Positions 17,539 through 26,253 of a DNA stretch of 48,277 nucleotides are shown here, in pieces. Under the pieces are notes generated by a model. It was not told the DNA's origin. It worked only from the letters and a program-made list of their open reading frames with translations, and did not search any database. The position numbers were made by a program, and so were the translations under genes. The DNA lies in NCBI GenBank assembly GCA_031553045.1, contig JAVBLZ010000017.1:1-48277 (forward strand). The letters run 5' to 3'. Source of the stretch: CALXQW01 sp031553045 (GTDB lineage Bacteria > Verrucomicrobiota > Verrucomicrobiia > Opitutales > Intestinicryptomonadaceae). Every line of letters begins with the position of its first letter. The stretch's first letter is position 1.

Positions 17539-17576
17539 AATATTTTTGGAAAAGCTTTTCCAAAAATATTTTTTTT
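17539..17576 (+). terminator. Perfect 32-base palindrome with T run, abutting the gpmI start
   Basis: Bases 17539-17570 read the same on both strands (16-base arms centred on AGCT between 17554 and 17555), and T continues to 17576. This is a textbook rho-independent terminator for the sialidase-like gene, 31 bases after its stop. The gpmI ATG is the very next triplet (17577). Confidence 0.85.
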
Positions 17577-19151
17577 ATGAGCAGCACAATTAAAAGACCC
17601 GTAGTTCTCGTAATCAGAGACGGTTGGGGCGAAAATCATGACGCCTCTTTAGATAAATACAACGCCTACAAGCTTGCAAAAATTCCATTCAGCAAATCTT
17701 TGTCGGCAAGCTGGCCACGCACTGAAATAGCCACCTGCGGACTCTCCGTAGGTCTGCCTGAAGGCATTATGGGCAACAGTGAAGTTGGGCACCAAAACAT
17801 AGGCGCAGGCAGAATCGTCGATCAGGAGATTGTCAGGATAGACAAAGGCATAGAAACCCTTTCTATACTTGAAAGTGATGTGCTAAAAAAGATTTTTGAA
17901 ACTCTTGATAAGGGTGGAAACCTGCATTTTATGGGGCTTTGCAGCGACGCAGGTGTGCACGCAATGTTGCGCCATCTCTACGGAATGCTCAAAATTTGCA
18001 AATCTAAAAACTACTCAAAAGTATTCTTGCACGCCTTTACAGACGGACGTGATACGCCGCCCACAAGCGGGCTTGGCTTCATTCAAGAAGTGGAATCTGA
18101 AATGAAAAAAATCGGCGTTGGCAAAGTTGCCTCCGTGATTGGCAGATTCTGGTCTATGGATAGGGACAAGCGTTGGGACAGGGTTGAAAAAGCTTACAAC
18201 TGTCTGGTCGGAAAATCAAGCCAGTCAACAGTGTCAAATGCGGAAGACGCATTTAAAAATTATTATGAAAAACCAGCCGCAAGCAACATGGTTGGAGATG
18301 AATTTATCCCCGCTACCGCCGTGCTTGAAAATGGCGCAGAAATAGGCAGAATTAAAGATGGCGATGCCGTGGTGTTCTTCAATTTTAGGGGCGACAGACC
18401 GCGCGAAATTACCAGAGCTTTTATCGACGACAATTTCAACGGCTTTGCAAGAGACGGAAAGTTGAACATATTTTTTGCCACAATGACGGAATATGAAAGC
18501 GGTCTTACGCCAAACGTGTTGTTCCCAAAACCGCCAAAGATGAAAAACATTTTGGGAGAATATATTTCAAATCTGGGCTTGGCACAGTTGCGCTGCGCTG
18601 AAACTGAAAAATTCGCACACGTTACATTCTTCTTTAACGACTATCGTGAAGAGCCTTTCAGAGGCGAAGATAGAATTCTGATAGACTCTCCAAGAGACGT
18701 TCAAACTTACGACCAAAAGCCAGAGATGAGCGCATATCCCGTTGCAGACGCTGTCGCAAAGGCGATACTTTCAAAGAAGTACGCCCTGATAGTTGTGAAC
18801 TTTGCAAACGGCGACATGGTTGGGCATACGGGCAATATTCAAGCGGCAATCAAGGCGGTTGAAGCCGTTGACGAGTGTCTGGCAAAAATTGCAAAAGCCA
18901 TCGACGAAACGGATGCGGCAATGCTCGTAACCGCAGATCACGGTAATAGCGACCAGCTTTTTGAGCCTGAAATCAATGAGCCTCATACCCGCCACACACT
19001 CAACCCTGTTGAAGTTGTGATTTACGGCAAAGACATGAAAGATTTGAAACTGCGCTCCGGCGGCAATTTGGGCGATGTTGCACCCACACTTCTTAATATG
19101 ATGGGCTTTAAAGCACCTCAAGAAATGACGGGCAAGACTCTTTTTGAGTAA
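17577..19151 (+). CDS. gpmI: 2,3-bisphosphoglycerate-independent phosphoglycerate mutase
   Basis: A 524-residue alkaline-phosphatase-superfamily enzyme that interconverts 3- and 2-phosphoglycerate using two Mn2+ ions, in the cytosol. The first metal Asp is D15 in LVIRDGWG, the phosphorylated serine is Ser68 in GNSEVGHQNIGAG, and TDGRDTPP, NFANGDMVGHTG and TADHGNSD follow in order. The family always starts just before RPVVLVI, which supports the ATG at 17577. A TTG at 17529 would put the terminator palindrome inside the coding sequence. There is no Shine-Dalgarno sequence: the ATG follows T residues directly after the hairpin. How it is transcribed and started is therefore unclear. It ends in its own terminator. 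Confidence 0.95.
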   Translation: MSSTIKRPVVLVIRDGWGENHDASLDKYNAYKLAKIPFSKSLSASWPRTEIATCGLSVGLPEGIMGNSEVGHQNIGAGRIVDQEIVRIDKGIETLSILESDVLKKIFETLDKGGNLHFMGLCSDAGVHAMLRHLYGMLKICKSKNYSKVFLHAFTDGRDTPPTSGLGFIQEVESEMKKIGVGKVASVIGRFWSMDRDKRWDRVEKAYNCLVGKSSQSTVSNAEDAFKNYYEKPAASNMVGDEFIPATAVLENGAEIGRIKDGDAVVFFNFRGDRPREITRAFIDDNFNGFARDGKLNIFFATMTEYESGLTPNVLFPKPPKMKNILGEYISNLGLAQLRCAETEKFAHVTFFFNDYREEPFRGEDRILIDSPRDVQTYDQKPEMSAYPVADAVAKAILSKKYALIVVNFANGDMVGHTGNIQAAIKAVEAVDECLAKIAKAIDETDAAMLVTADHGNSDQLFEPEINEPHTRHTLNPVEVVIYGKDMKDLKLRSGGNLGDVAPTLLNMMGFKAPQEMTGKTLFE

Positions 19152-19170
19152 TCAAATTTTCACAAAACCC

Positions 19171-19203
19171 AAAACTCCTTTCAAACGAAGGGAGTTTTTT
19201 TAT
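19171..19203 (+). terminator. Rho-independent terminator of gpmI
   Basis: A 10-pair stem (AACTCCTTTC with GAAGGGAGTT, one G-U) closes a four-base loop, followed by seven T, 21 bases after the gpmI stop. It partly reaches into the stop end of the convergent DUF456 gene. Confidence 0.85.
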
Positions 19204-19706
19204 GCAAAGTGATGCAAATATAGAAAGTAGGAAAACCCGCCCACTATGCTTATCACAACGGCAAGCTTAAAAATCATACAGATTATGCTTCCGACAAAAG
19301 TGCCCCAGCCGGCTTTGAGCGCCGATTTAAAATCTTTGCCTGTCAAAAGTTCCCCCGCTATAGCACCTATTATGGGCGCTACAAATATCATAATTATAGA
19401 TGCCAAAAATATGAGCCCAATTATGAGCCCCACTATAGCCCCCAATATTCCGCCCCAGCTTGCCCCATAACGTTTTGCGCCGTAGTAGGTAAAAAAGAAA
19501 TCCACAAACTGAGTCAAGATGGCAAATATGCCCGCAATGATTACAAAATCCCAAGAATAAAAATCAGGATAAATTAGTTTGAAGCCCAGAACTGCCGCAA
19601 AGGCTGATATTGTGCTGGGCAAAACAGGTATAATAACGCCCAGCATAGACACCAAAAAAACTAGGCTTACAAGCGTCAATATAAATACATACAAAAAAAT
19701 TTCCAT
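19200..19706 (-). CDS. DUF456 family membrane protein
   Basis: A 168-residue protein of almost only hydrophobic segments (about five helices) with Gly-rich stretches such as YGASWGGILGAIVGLIIG that resemble glycine-zipper regions. It matches the DUF456 family, whose function is unknown. The ATG at 19706 (MEIFLYVFILTLV) is chosen because the longer frame to 19778 would pass through the terminator hairpin at 19747-19772. It is downstream of the MFS gene on the same strand but separated from it by that terminator. Confidence 0.8.
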   Translation of the reverse strand: MEIFLYVFILTLVSLVFLVSMLGVIIPVLPSTISAFAAVLGFKLIYPDFYSWDFVIIAGIFAILTQFVDFFFTYYGAKRYGASWGGILGAIVGLIIGLIFLASIIMIFVAPIIGAIAGELLTGKDFKSALKAGWGTFVGSIICMIFKLAVVISIVGGFSYFLYLHHFA

Positions 19707-19741
19707 GCCGATAATTAGAAAATATTGCGCAAAAATTTCAA

Positions 19742-19772
19742 ACAAAAAGACCGCACTTTTAAGTGCGGTCTT
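19742..19772 (-). terminator. Terminator of the MFS permease gene
   Basis: AAGACCGCACTT and AAGTGCGGTCTT (19747-19772) form a 12-pair stem with T residues following on the minus strand, 20 bases after the permease stop. Confidence 0.8.
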
Positions 19773-19792
19773 AGGCAAATATTTTTAAGGTA

Positions 19793-20995
19793 TTACTCTT
19801 TTGAAGTATCGTCTTTCCAAGCAAAGAAGAAGAAGGCAAAAGCGGCTATTGATATGGCAACTTCAATCATAAATACGTTCTTCCAATCTACAACCACAAG
19901 GGGTTCAACACCAGACGTATTTGCGCCAATCAGGTAACCTGTCAGATATGCGCCTATATACTGGGCGACGCCAAATACCATCAAAAACAAAAAGCCCTGC
20001 GCTTGCGCCTGCAAATCTTTGGGCGCTTTTTTGCTGACATAAATTTGACCAGCAACAAAAAAGAAACCAAATATTATGCCGTGAACGGCGATTGCAAGAT
20101 ATGTGAATGCATGACTTTCGCCGCCAAAGAAGCATGAAATATAACGAACAATCATCGCGGCTATACCCATCAAAATTGTGTTTTTAAGGCCAAACTTTTT
20201 AATGGCAAAAGGTAAAAGCACTATAAAGAGCATTTCCGAAATCTGACCTATAGACATCGTAAGCGTGATTGATTTTATGCCCACAGAGCCAAGATACATA
20301 CCGAAGAATAACCAGTAGATAACAAAGGCAAGCATCACCAAGCAAGAACCTATGATGAACATAGCAAAATTTTTATCCTTCATGAGCTTGAAAGACTCAA
20401 GCCCCATTGCGTCTGTGATAGACATGGGCTTGCCTTTTGCCGGAGGAGGCGTCTTGGGCAAAGTAAGCGCAAGTAGCGTTGCAAGCACCGCAACAGCTGC
20501 ACCGCAATAAAGCGGTATATTTGTGCCGTCAATATTTTTGTCAAGAATGTGGGTTGAAAACAGCGCAAAAACTGCGGCACAAACCCAACCGATAGAACCA
20601 AACACTCTTATTGAGGGAAATGCCTCAGCAGTGCTGTTGGTAATGGCAATGGAACTTGTAAGACCCCAAGTTGGCATATAGAAAAACATAGCCAAAAGCA
20701 TGCAGACAAAAATCATTGTGTGATCCGAAACGGATGCCGCCAAAGCAAGGAAAATCGCCACGCAAAAATTCAATATAAACAAAACTTTTTCGCTGTTTAA
20801 AAAACGGTCTGCAACCATGCCGACAAGAGGCGAAAGAAGCATGCCTATAGACATAGTGCTCATGATAGTTGCAATCATAAGCGTGCTTGCGCCTATCTTG
20901 CTTAGATAATCTGATAACTGAGGGAAGAACGCCGCAAGCAACATAAATTGCAAGAACATCATCGCACTGAGTTGTATTCGTTTTGTAGTGGACAT
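19793..20995 (-). CDS. MFS permease, nucleoside:H+ symporter (NupG/XapB) type
   Basis: A 400-residue, 12-helix transporter. Sequence such as MFLQFMLLAAFFPQLSDYL at the start, SPLVGMVADRFLNSEK between helices 2 and 3, and FPSIRVFGSIGWV before helix 5 are features of the nucleoside:H+ symporter branch of the major facilitator superfamily. It would take up nucleosides or, as in several relatives within glycan loci, a sugar. The ATG has an AAGGA ribosome site. It is a single-gene unit with its own terminator. Substrate is inferred from family and is uncertain. Confidence 0.82.
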   Translation of the reverse strand: MSTTKRIQLSAMMFLQFMLLAAFFPQLSDYLSKIGASTLMIATIMSTMSIGMLLSPLVGMVADRFLNSEKVLFILNFCVAIFLALAASVSDHTMIFVCMLLAMFFYMPTWGLTSSIAITNSTAEAFPSIRVFGSIGWVCAAVFALFSTHILDKNIDGTNIPLYCGAAVAVLATLLALTLPKTPPPAKGKPMSITDAMGLESFKLMKDKNFAMFIIGSCLVMLAFVIYWLFFGMYLGSVGIKSITLTMSIGQISEMLFIVLLPFAIKKFGLKNTILMGIAAMIVRYISCFFGGESHAFTYLAIAVHGIIFGFFFVAGQIYVSKKAPKDLQAQAQGFLFLMVFGVAQYIGAYLTGYLIGANTSGVEPLVVVDWKNVFMIEVAISIAAFAFFFFAWKDDTSKE

Positions 20996-21024
20996 AGTTT
21001 TCCTTAATTGTTGATTTATTGATT

Positions 21025-21059
21025 AAAATTCAAAGTGCCAATAAGTATGGCTGAATTTT
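21025..21059. terminator. Possible terminator between cytochrome and MFS genes
   Basis: AAAATTCA (21025-21032) pairs with TGAATTTT (21052-21059), with an inner GCC/GGC. It lies 30 bases beyond the cytochrome stop on the minus strand. The U-tract is poor, so function is doubtful. Confidence 0.35.
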
Positions 21060-21089
21060 GAAGAAATTTCCATAAAATTTTTTAGATAA

Positions 21090-22961
21090 TTAAAGTGTCA
21101 ACAAATACGCTTCCAAATCTTTAAGTTCCTCATCGGTCAAATCCGAAGTGTGTCCATGTTTGTCGGAAGTGTTGAATTTTTTTAACACATCAAAAAGCGT
21201 CCTTGCACGACCGTCGTAAAGATATGGGGCGGTACGCCATATTTCAATCAGAGTTGGCGTATCAAAAGAAGTTTCAGCATACTCGTCCAAACCCGTGCCA
21301 ACGTTGTGCAAGAGCATATCTGTATAGTATTCTCCTGAATGGCATTGCGAGCATTTTGCCACTTCAAAAATAATTTCACCATTTTTTGCGCTTTCCGAAA
21401 GAGAACCATCACGCCCAAGATAAGGGCTTGATACGGGTTTTAAAGATTTTAAATAAGCATCAATAGCCACTGCGTCGGCTTCAGGCCTTTCAACAAACTG
21501 TATAAACCTTAAGCCTTTGCGTACGGCAGTCTCGGCATTTTTGCGTATGCCCGTAATCATGCTTGGCGGCGTAAAGTGCGCAAAAAGCAAAGATTTTGAC
21601 TGCTTGGGATTGCCTATGCCGTCGTTCATCAAATCCCAATTAAGGGCGTCGGAGCGCACTTCGGTATGGCAAGTAGAGCATGAAAGCCACTTCTGAAAAC
21701 AAAATGCGCCGTCATGAAAATACAAATCGCCCTTGCGAATCAGCGTCATTTCTTCATTACCGCCTATATCTATGAAAGAATTTTTTTTGACGTCCTGCGG
21801 GTCTATTTTTGCAATCTTATCAGAGTAATAAAGAGGCGTGTAAATTTTATAATCTGCCGAGTACGCCAAATATCTTGGCGCAAAACCACCCACGGCGATG
21901 CGAGTGCGCATATCGAATAAAAACGATAAATCATTTTCTGGATCGCTCGCCGTTGGGGTGCTGCGCACGGCAGTTTTCCCGCCCAATACGTCGTCCAATT
22001 TTTTGTGCAGCTTATCCCTGTCTATCACCGATACTTCATGCGTCCCAGACTGCGCCACCGCAAGGGTTTTGCCGTCCGGAGAAATTGCAATCCCATACGG
22101 GCCCGCCGCACCAAGATCAATGTTATCCAACAAGAAAGCCGCATAAAATTTATCATGCTCCGCATCTATGACGCATATTGCGTTTGTGTTCACCCAACCT
22201 CTTTCAACCTGAGAAGTTGGCACATTAAAACGTGCTATAACAGCACTTGCGTAAAGCCACATCCCATCCGGACTTAAAACTATTTTGTGAGTGTTGATAG
22301 AACCGTTTGGCAAATTTATAGTTGAAATATTTTTTAAAGTTTCGGCGTCTAAAACTGAAATTGCAGCCCCGATGTTTTCTTCATACAAGCCGCCCTTCGA
22401 CTCTGGCAAAAGATTTAGCACGTAAAGCTTTTTAGCATCTTTTGAAAGTACCTGACTAAAAGGCTCTCTAATTGCTTTGCCCAAAGAAACGGTTTTACCT
22501 GAATCAATATTAATTTTTTTAATCTCAGCCGTAAATTGGTTTAGTATATATATATGTTTTTTGTCCGCAGACAAAAGAGGCGCACGGGGCATGTGCCCGA
22601 CATAAAAACTATTAATAACTTTACCGCTTTTCAAATCCACTTTTTCAAGCAGACCTTCAGGCTTTGCTATTGTTACAAACGCCGTATCTCCCAAAATTTC
22701 CACACCTGAAGGATGTCCTGAAAGCGTTATGGATTTTTCAAGCACATCATTTTTTATGACAAGCAATTTGTCGCCCGTTCTTGCTGTTACAACAAAAGAA
22801 TCCTGACCGTAATTTTTGATAACTTCAGGGCTGAGATAATCAGCCTCATAAGCCGGTATGTCATTATAGACGCCGTTTTCCGACATTGCGGGAAACGCAT
22901 TTTTCATGGCAAAAAAAATCAACACCAAAAATATTCCAAACCTATGCGACATAATTCTCAT
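21090..22961 (-). CDS. Beta-propeller di-haem c-type cytochrome (cytochrome c peroxidase-like C-terminus)
   Basis: A 623-residue exported protein. A signal peptide (about 5-26) is followed by a YVTN/Lactonase-like beta-propeller (about 40-400, repeats such as LSPDGMWLYAS and ISPDGKTLAVAQSG). The C-terminal third carries two haem c sites, CSTCH at 428-432 and CSQCH at 537-541, in an arrangement like bacterial di-haem cytochrome c peroxidases and MauG relatives; the surrounding LYDGRARTLFDVL is typical. It should act in the periplasm, either in peroxide reduction or in oxidation of an organic substrate. The start at 22961 or 22952 keeps it clear of xth; the open frame to 23024 overlaps xth. It may be transcribed with the glgA run. 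Confidence 0.85.
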   Translation of the reverse strand: MRIMSHRFGIFLVLIFFAMKNAFPAMSENGVYNDIPAYEADYLSPEVIKNYGQDSFVVTARTGDKLLVIKNDVLEKSITLSGHPSGVEILGDTAFVTIAKPEGLLEKVDLKSGKVINSFYVGHMPRAPLLSADKKHIYILNQFTAEIKKINIDSGKTVSLGKAIREPFSQVLSKDAKKLYVLNLLPESKGGLYEENIGAAISVLDAETLKNISTINLPNGSINTHKIVLSPDGMWLYASAVIARFNVPTSQVERGWVNTNAICVIDAEHDKFYAAFLLDNIDLGAAGPYGIAISPDGKTLAVAQSGTHEVSVIDRDKLHKKLDDVLGGKTAVRSTPTASDPENDLSFLFDMRTRIAVGGFAPRYLAYSADYKIYTPLYYSDKIAKIDPQDVKKNSFIDIGGNEEMTLIRKGDLYFHDGAFCFQKWLSCSTCHTEVRSDALNWDLMNDGIGNPKQSKSLLFAHFTPPSMITGIRKNAETAVRKGLRFIQFVERPEADAVAIDAYLKSLKPVSSPYLGRDGSLSESAKNGEIIFEVAKCSQCHSGEYYTDMLLHNVGTGLDEYAETSFDTPTLIEIWRTAPYLYDGRARTLFDVLKKFNTSDKHGHTSDLTDEELKDLEAYLLTL

Positions 22962-22999
22962 CGAGTATTTTAATTTAACCAGAACATTACAAGCACATT

Positions 23000-23749
23000 T
23001 TAAATTTCTATCGATACCGGGCAATGGTCGGAGCCCAAAACATCGTCATGGATTTTTGCGTCCTTCACCAATGCGGAAGCCTTCAAGCTGGATAAAAAAT
23101 AATCTATCCTCCACCCCACATTTCTCTCACGAGCGGCGCTTCGATAGCTCCACCAAGTATATTGTTCTTTTTGAGGGTTAAAACTGCGCCAAGTATCCAC
23201 AAAACCCGCAGATAACAGTTTAGAAAAACTCTCCCTTTCTTCGTCCGTAAAGCCTGCGCTAAAATGGTTTGATTCAGGATTTTTCAAATCAATATCATTG
23301 TGCGCAACATTCAAATCTCCACATACAAAAAGCGGTTTGGCATTTGCCAAATTTTTAAGATACTTTCTAAAATCTGCATCAAAATTTTCACATCTGTATT
23401 TGAGGCGCTCAAGCTCGCTTTTTGAATTTGGCACATAGACTGTAACCAAATTAAATTCTCCAAAATCTGCGCATATTATGCGGCCTTCTTCGGGGTGATT
23501 TTCAAGCAGAATATTGCGAACATCAAAAGGCTCTCTATTTGTAAATATTGCAGTACCCGAGTAGCCCTTTTTTTCTGCGGCATAAAAATATTTGTATTTG
23601 AACGGCAAATCAAGATTGACTGTGTCTGGCAGAGAAATTTTTGTCTCTTGCAGACACAAAATATCCGGAGCTTTGTCTGCCACAAACTCGTAAAAATTCT
23701 TTTTTAACACGGCCCTTAAACCGTTTACATTCCATGAGAAAATTTTCAT
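23000..23749 (-). CDS. xth: Exodeoxyribonuclease III
   Basis: A 249-residue AP endonuclease/3'-5' exonuclease of base-excision repair. Motifs of the Xth family in order are FSWNVNGLRA (residues 4-13), CLQETKI with the metal Glu, YSGTAIF, GDLNVAH (Asp-Asn pair), and the C-terminal GSDHCPVSIEI with the catalytic Asp-His. The ATG at 23749 overlaps the stop of the SNF2 gene (ATGA), so it is translationally coupled with it. Length is normal. Confidence 0.96.
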   Translation of the reverse strand: MKIFSWNVNGLRAVLKKNFYEFVADKAPDILCLQETKISLPDTVNLDLPFKYKYFYAAEKKGYSGTAIFTNREPFDVRNILLENHPEEGRIICADFGEFNLVTVYVPNSKSELERLKYRCENFDADFRKYLKNLANAKPLFVCGDLNVAHNDIDLKNPESNHFSAGFTDEERESFSKLLSAGFVDTWRSFNPQKEQYTWWSYRSAARERNVGWRIDYFLSSLKASALVKDAKIHDDVLGSDHCPVSIEI

Positions 23750-26253
23750 TGTAATAATTTTGATACTGTTTCAAAAAATGCGTCTGAATTGGAAATATCG
23801 GTGAGTCCGGAAAACAAATCGTCAAAGAGTTTTCTTTTCTCAGACTGAAGTTTGCGCACACGTTCCTCAACCGTACCTTCCGCAATCATTCTATATACGA
23901 ACACATCGCCGCTTCTGCCGATTCTGTGCACCCTGTCTATCGCCTGTTCTTCAACCGCCGGATTCCACCAAGGATCCATAAAAAATACATAATCTGCCGA
24001 ACTTAAGGTAATACCCGTGCCGCCTGCGCGCAAGCTCACCAAAATAAGTGCTTCTTTTGCGGCATTTTGAAAGCTAGATACCGGTTTAGACCTGTCTTTT
24101 GTCTGCCCCGTCAGTTCATAGATGGGCAAATCTGAAATTCTAGATTTTACAAAGTTCTTAACCCTTGAAAGCAAAGACGTAAACTGGCTGAATACCAAAA
24201 TCTTTTTTCCACTCAAGGCAAGCTCCTCAATCTTATCTAAAAGCACGGAAATTTTGCCGCTAGACAAATGGTCTTCACTGTCAAACCAAGGCAAAAGCGC
24301 CGCATCGCAAGCAGCCTGGCGCAGCCTTGTAATGAGGGAGAGTATGTGTATTCTGTTTTGCTGCATTTTAGATTTGTCTGCGCCTTCCGCCACAAGCATT
24401 TCTTTTGCCTTATGCATGATTTTATCATACTCATTGCTCTGCAACTGGGTTAGCGGACAAGCCAAATCTACGTAGATTTTTTCAGGCAATTCAGCCGCAA
24501 CTTCAGATTTCATACGCCTTAAAACGAATGGGGAAATTTGCTTTCTCAAAATCTGCAAAGCGTTTTCGTTTGTCAGCAAGAAATTTTCAAACACCGCCCT
24601 AGAACCCAGAAGCCCAGGCATAATCCACCTGAATATTGTCCACAAATCCAAAGCCCTATTTTCAAGAGGCGTACCTGTGAGCGCAATCTTGCGCTTTGCG
24701 GCTATGCCCATGCAGGCAATGGTTGTCTTTGATTCAGGATTTTTTATGAACTGCGCTTCGTCCAAAATTGCCAAATCAAAAATTATAGATTCCAACGCTT
24801 CTTTGTTGCGCCTCAACTGCGTATAACTTGCAACCCAAAATCTGCCGTCTTTAAAATTCGACTCAGAATTAAACGCCTTTGCTTCTATATGCGGATAAAA
24901 TTTCTTAACTTCGGAAATCCAAACAGGTATTACGCTTGCTGGGCAAACTATCAAAAATTGTCCGCCCTTATCCCACAATTTTGCAATCATGCTCAAGCTT
25001 TGTACAGTTTTGCCAAGCCCCATTTCGTCGGCAAGCAAGGCATTACAGCCGAATGAAAATATGCGCTCCAACCATGCAAGACCCATGCGCTGATAGTTGC
25101 GTAAAAACTCCGGGAAAATTTCTTTTTCAATATCTGCAAATGGCTTCTTGGAAAGCATTGCTTTGCGCCACTTTGCCAAAGCCGGAGAAAGCTTCAAACT
25201 CTCGGGCATATCAAAGAGAGTCAATAGCATATAGCGTGGTATTTTTCCGCTTGAAATTTCTCTTGCCCTTTCAATGTGGCGTATAAAATTTTCGTCATTT
25301 TCATTAACGCGCACTATGCCATAATTCGCCAATATTCGAGGCGCACCCGCCAAACCAAAAATTTTTGAGAGCTCATCTTGCGCCAGATTTTTATCGCCAA
25401 TAGTGGCGCTCCAAGAAAATTCAAAACTCCCCAAAGAGTCTTCTTTGGCGGAAGAATTAAGCTTTATATTGCGCTCACCCAACTTGAGCAAATCTACGCC
25501 GTCTCCCTTTTTTATCGTAAAAAACTCCTCCCACTTGGGTAGAGTTTTTGACACAAAATTTGGTATCTGCGCAAAATCATCAAGCTTAAAATTTTCTCTT
25601 TCAAACTTGAAATTGCTCTTCCTTGTGAGGGTTGTAAGTTTGATTAGCCTTTCACGCTCCGAATCGTTGAGCTTTGTTGTCTCCAAAGAATTTGCGCCAA
25701 ATACACGCTTCATGCCTGCGGGCGTTTTCCAAAGGGCGGTAAATGCTAATGCGCTGGGTTTTATGGAAAAATGCAGCACAATTTCCATCGCCAAGGGCTT
25801 TGGTATTTCAACTTCTATTGTTTGCTGCGGTGTTTCTGTCTCTTGAATTTCAGGTTCAGACGGCTTTGCTTCAGGTTTTGATTTAAGCTCAAAGGCTTCA
25901 AAATCCGCCCAGGCATAAAGTTCCTCACAGACAAGCTCCTCTATTTCATAAAGACCCGCCACAGCTATTGCGCCTGCCAAGATTTTATTTTCGCAAGAGC
26001 TTCTGAAAGAAAAAGCCCCCTCCAAATATTCAATTATGGAATAAGCTTCAGATTCATCTGCAAGCTTTACTTGCACCAACGCTTCCAAAAAAGTGATGTC
26101 CACATTTTTTACCGAAAAAGACGTATAAAGCGCCCTTCCCATCTCCAGCATTTCGGCGGAAAATGCAGATTCCCAGCCAGAGCAGATGCGCTCAAACCAC
26201 TCTACAAGCTCGGTCTGAGAATACGTACGCTTTGCTGAACGCCTATCCAACAT
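23746..26253 (-). CDS. SNF2-family DEAD/DEAH-box helicase
   Basis: An 835-residue ATP-dependent DNA translocase of the Swi2/Snf2 type found in bacteria (HepA/RapA-like relatives). Walker A is LADEMGLGKT (407-416), the DEAQ box is at 498-501, and LTGTPLEN, VFSQFTSLL, GGTGITLSSADYVFFMDPWW and RVHRIGR follow in the helicase C part. The first 130 residues have the pattern that usually carries a SWIM zinc finger (GRALYTSFSV), but the CxC..CxH ligands are missing, leaving only SCENK. A Pro/Glu-rich linker lies at about 126-152. Its start directly follows the glgA stop (TAAATG), and it is coupled to xth, which suggests a DNA repair or chromatin role. Confidence 0.92.
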   Translation of the reverse strand: MLDRRSAKRTYSQTELVEWFERICSGWESAFSAEMLEMGRALYTSFSVKNVDITFLEALVQVKLADESEAYSIIEYLEGAFSFRSSCENKILAGAIAVAGLYEIEELVCEELYAWADFEAFELKSKPEAKPSEPEIQETETPQQTIEVEIPKPLAMEIVLHFSIKPSALAFTALWKTPAGMKRVFGANSLETTKLNDSERERLIKLTTLTRKSNFKFERENFKLDDFAQIPNFVSKTLPKWEEFFTIKKGDGVDLLKLGERNIKLNSSAKEDSLGSFEFSWSATIGDKNLAQDELSKIFGLAGAPRILANYGIVRVNENDENFIRHIERAREISSGKIPRYMLLTLFDMPESLKLSPALAKWRKAMLSKKPFADIEKEIFPEFLRNYQRMGLAWLERIFSFGCNALLADEMGLGKTVQSLSMIAKLWDKGGQFLIVCPASVIPVWISEVKKFYPHIEAKAFNSESNFKDGRFWVASYTQLRRNKEALESIIFDLAILDEAQFIKNPESKTTIACMGIAAKRKIALTGTPLENRALDLWTIFRWIMPGLLGSRAVFENFLLTNENALQILRKQISPFVLRRMKSEVAAELPEKIYVDLACPLTQLQSNEYDKIMHKAKEMLVAEGADKSKMQQNRIHILSLITRLRQAACDAALLPWFDSEDHLSSGKISVLLDKIEELALSGKKILVFSQFTSLLSRVKNFVKSRISDLPIYELTGQTKDRSKPVSSFQNAAKEALILVSLRAGGTGITLSSADYVFFMDPWWNPAVEEQAIDRVHRIGRSGDVFVYRMIAEGTVEERVRKLQSEKRKLFDDLFSGLTDISNSDAFFETVSKLLQ

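Noticed and set aside
17529..17576. Earlier TTG start for gpmI at 17529
   Set aside because: The added residues would be encoded by the terminator palindrome and the family starts at the ATG of 17577; still, it cannot be fully excluded.
19707..19778. N-terminal extension of the DUF456 protein
   Set aside because: The extension is encoded by the terminator hairpin of the MFS gene.
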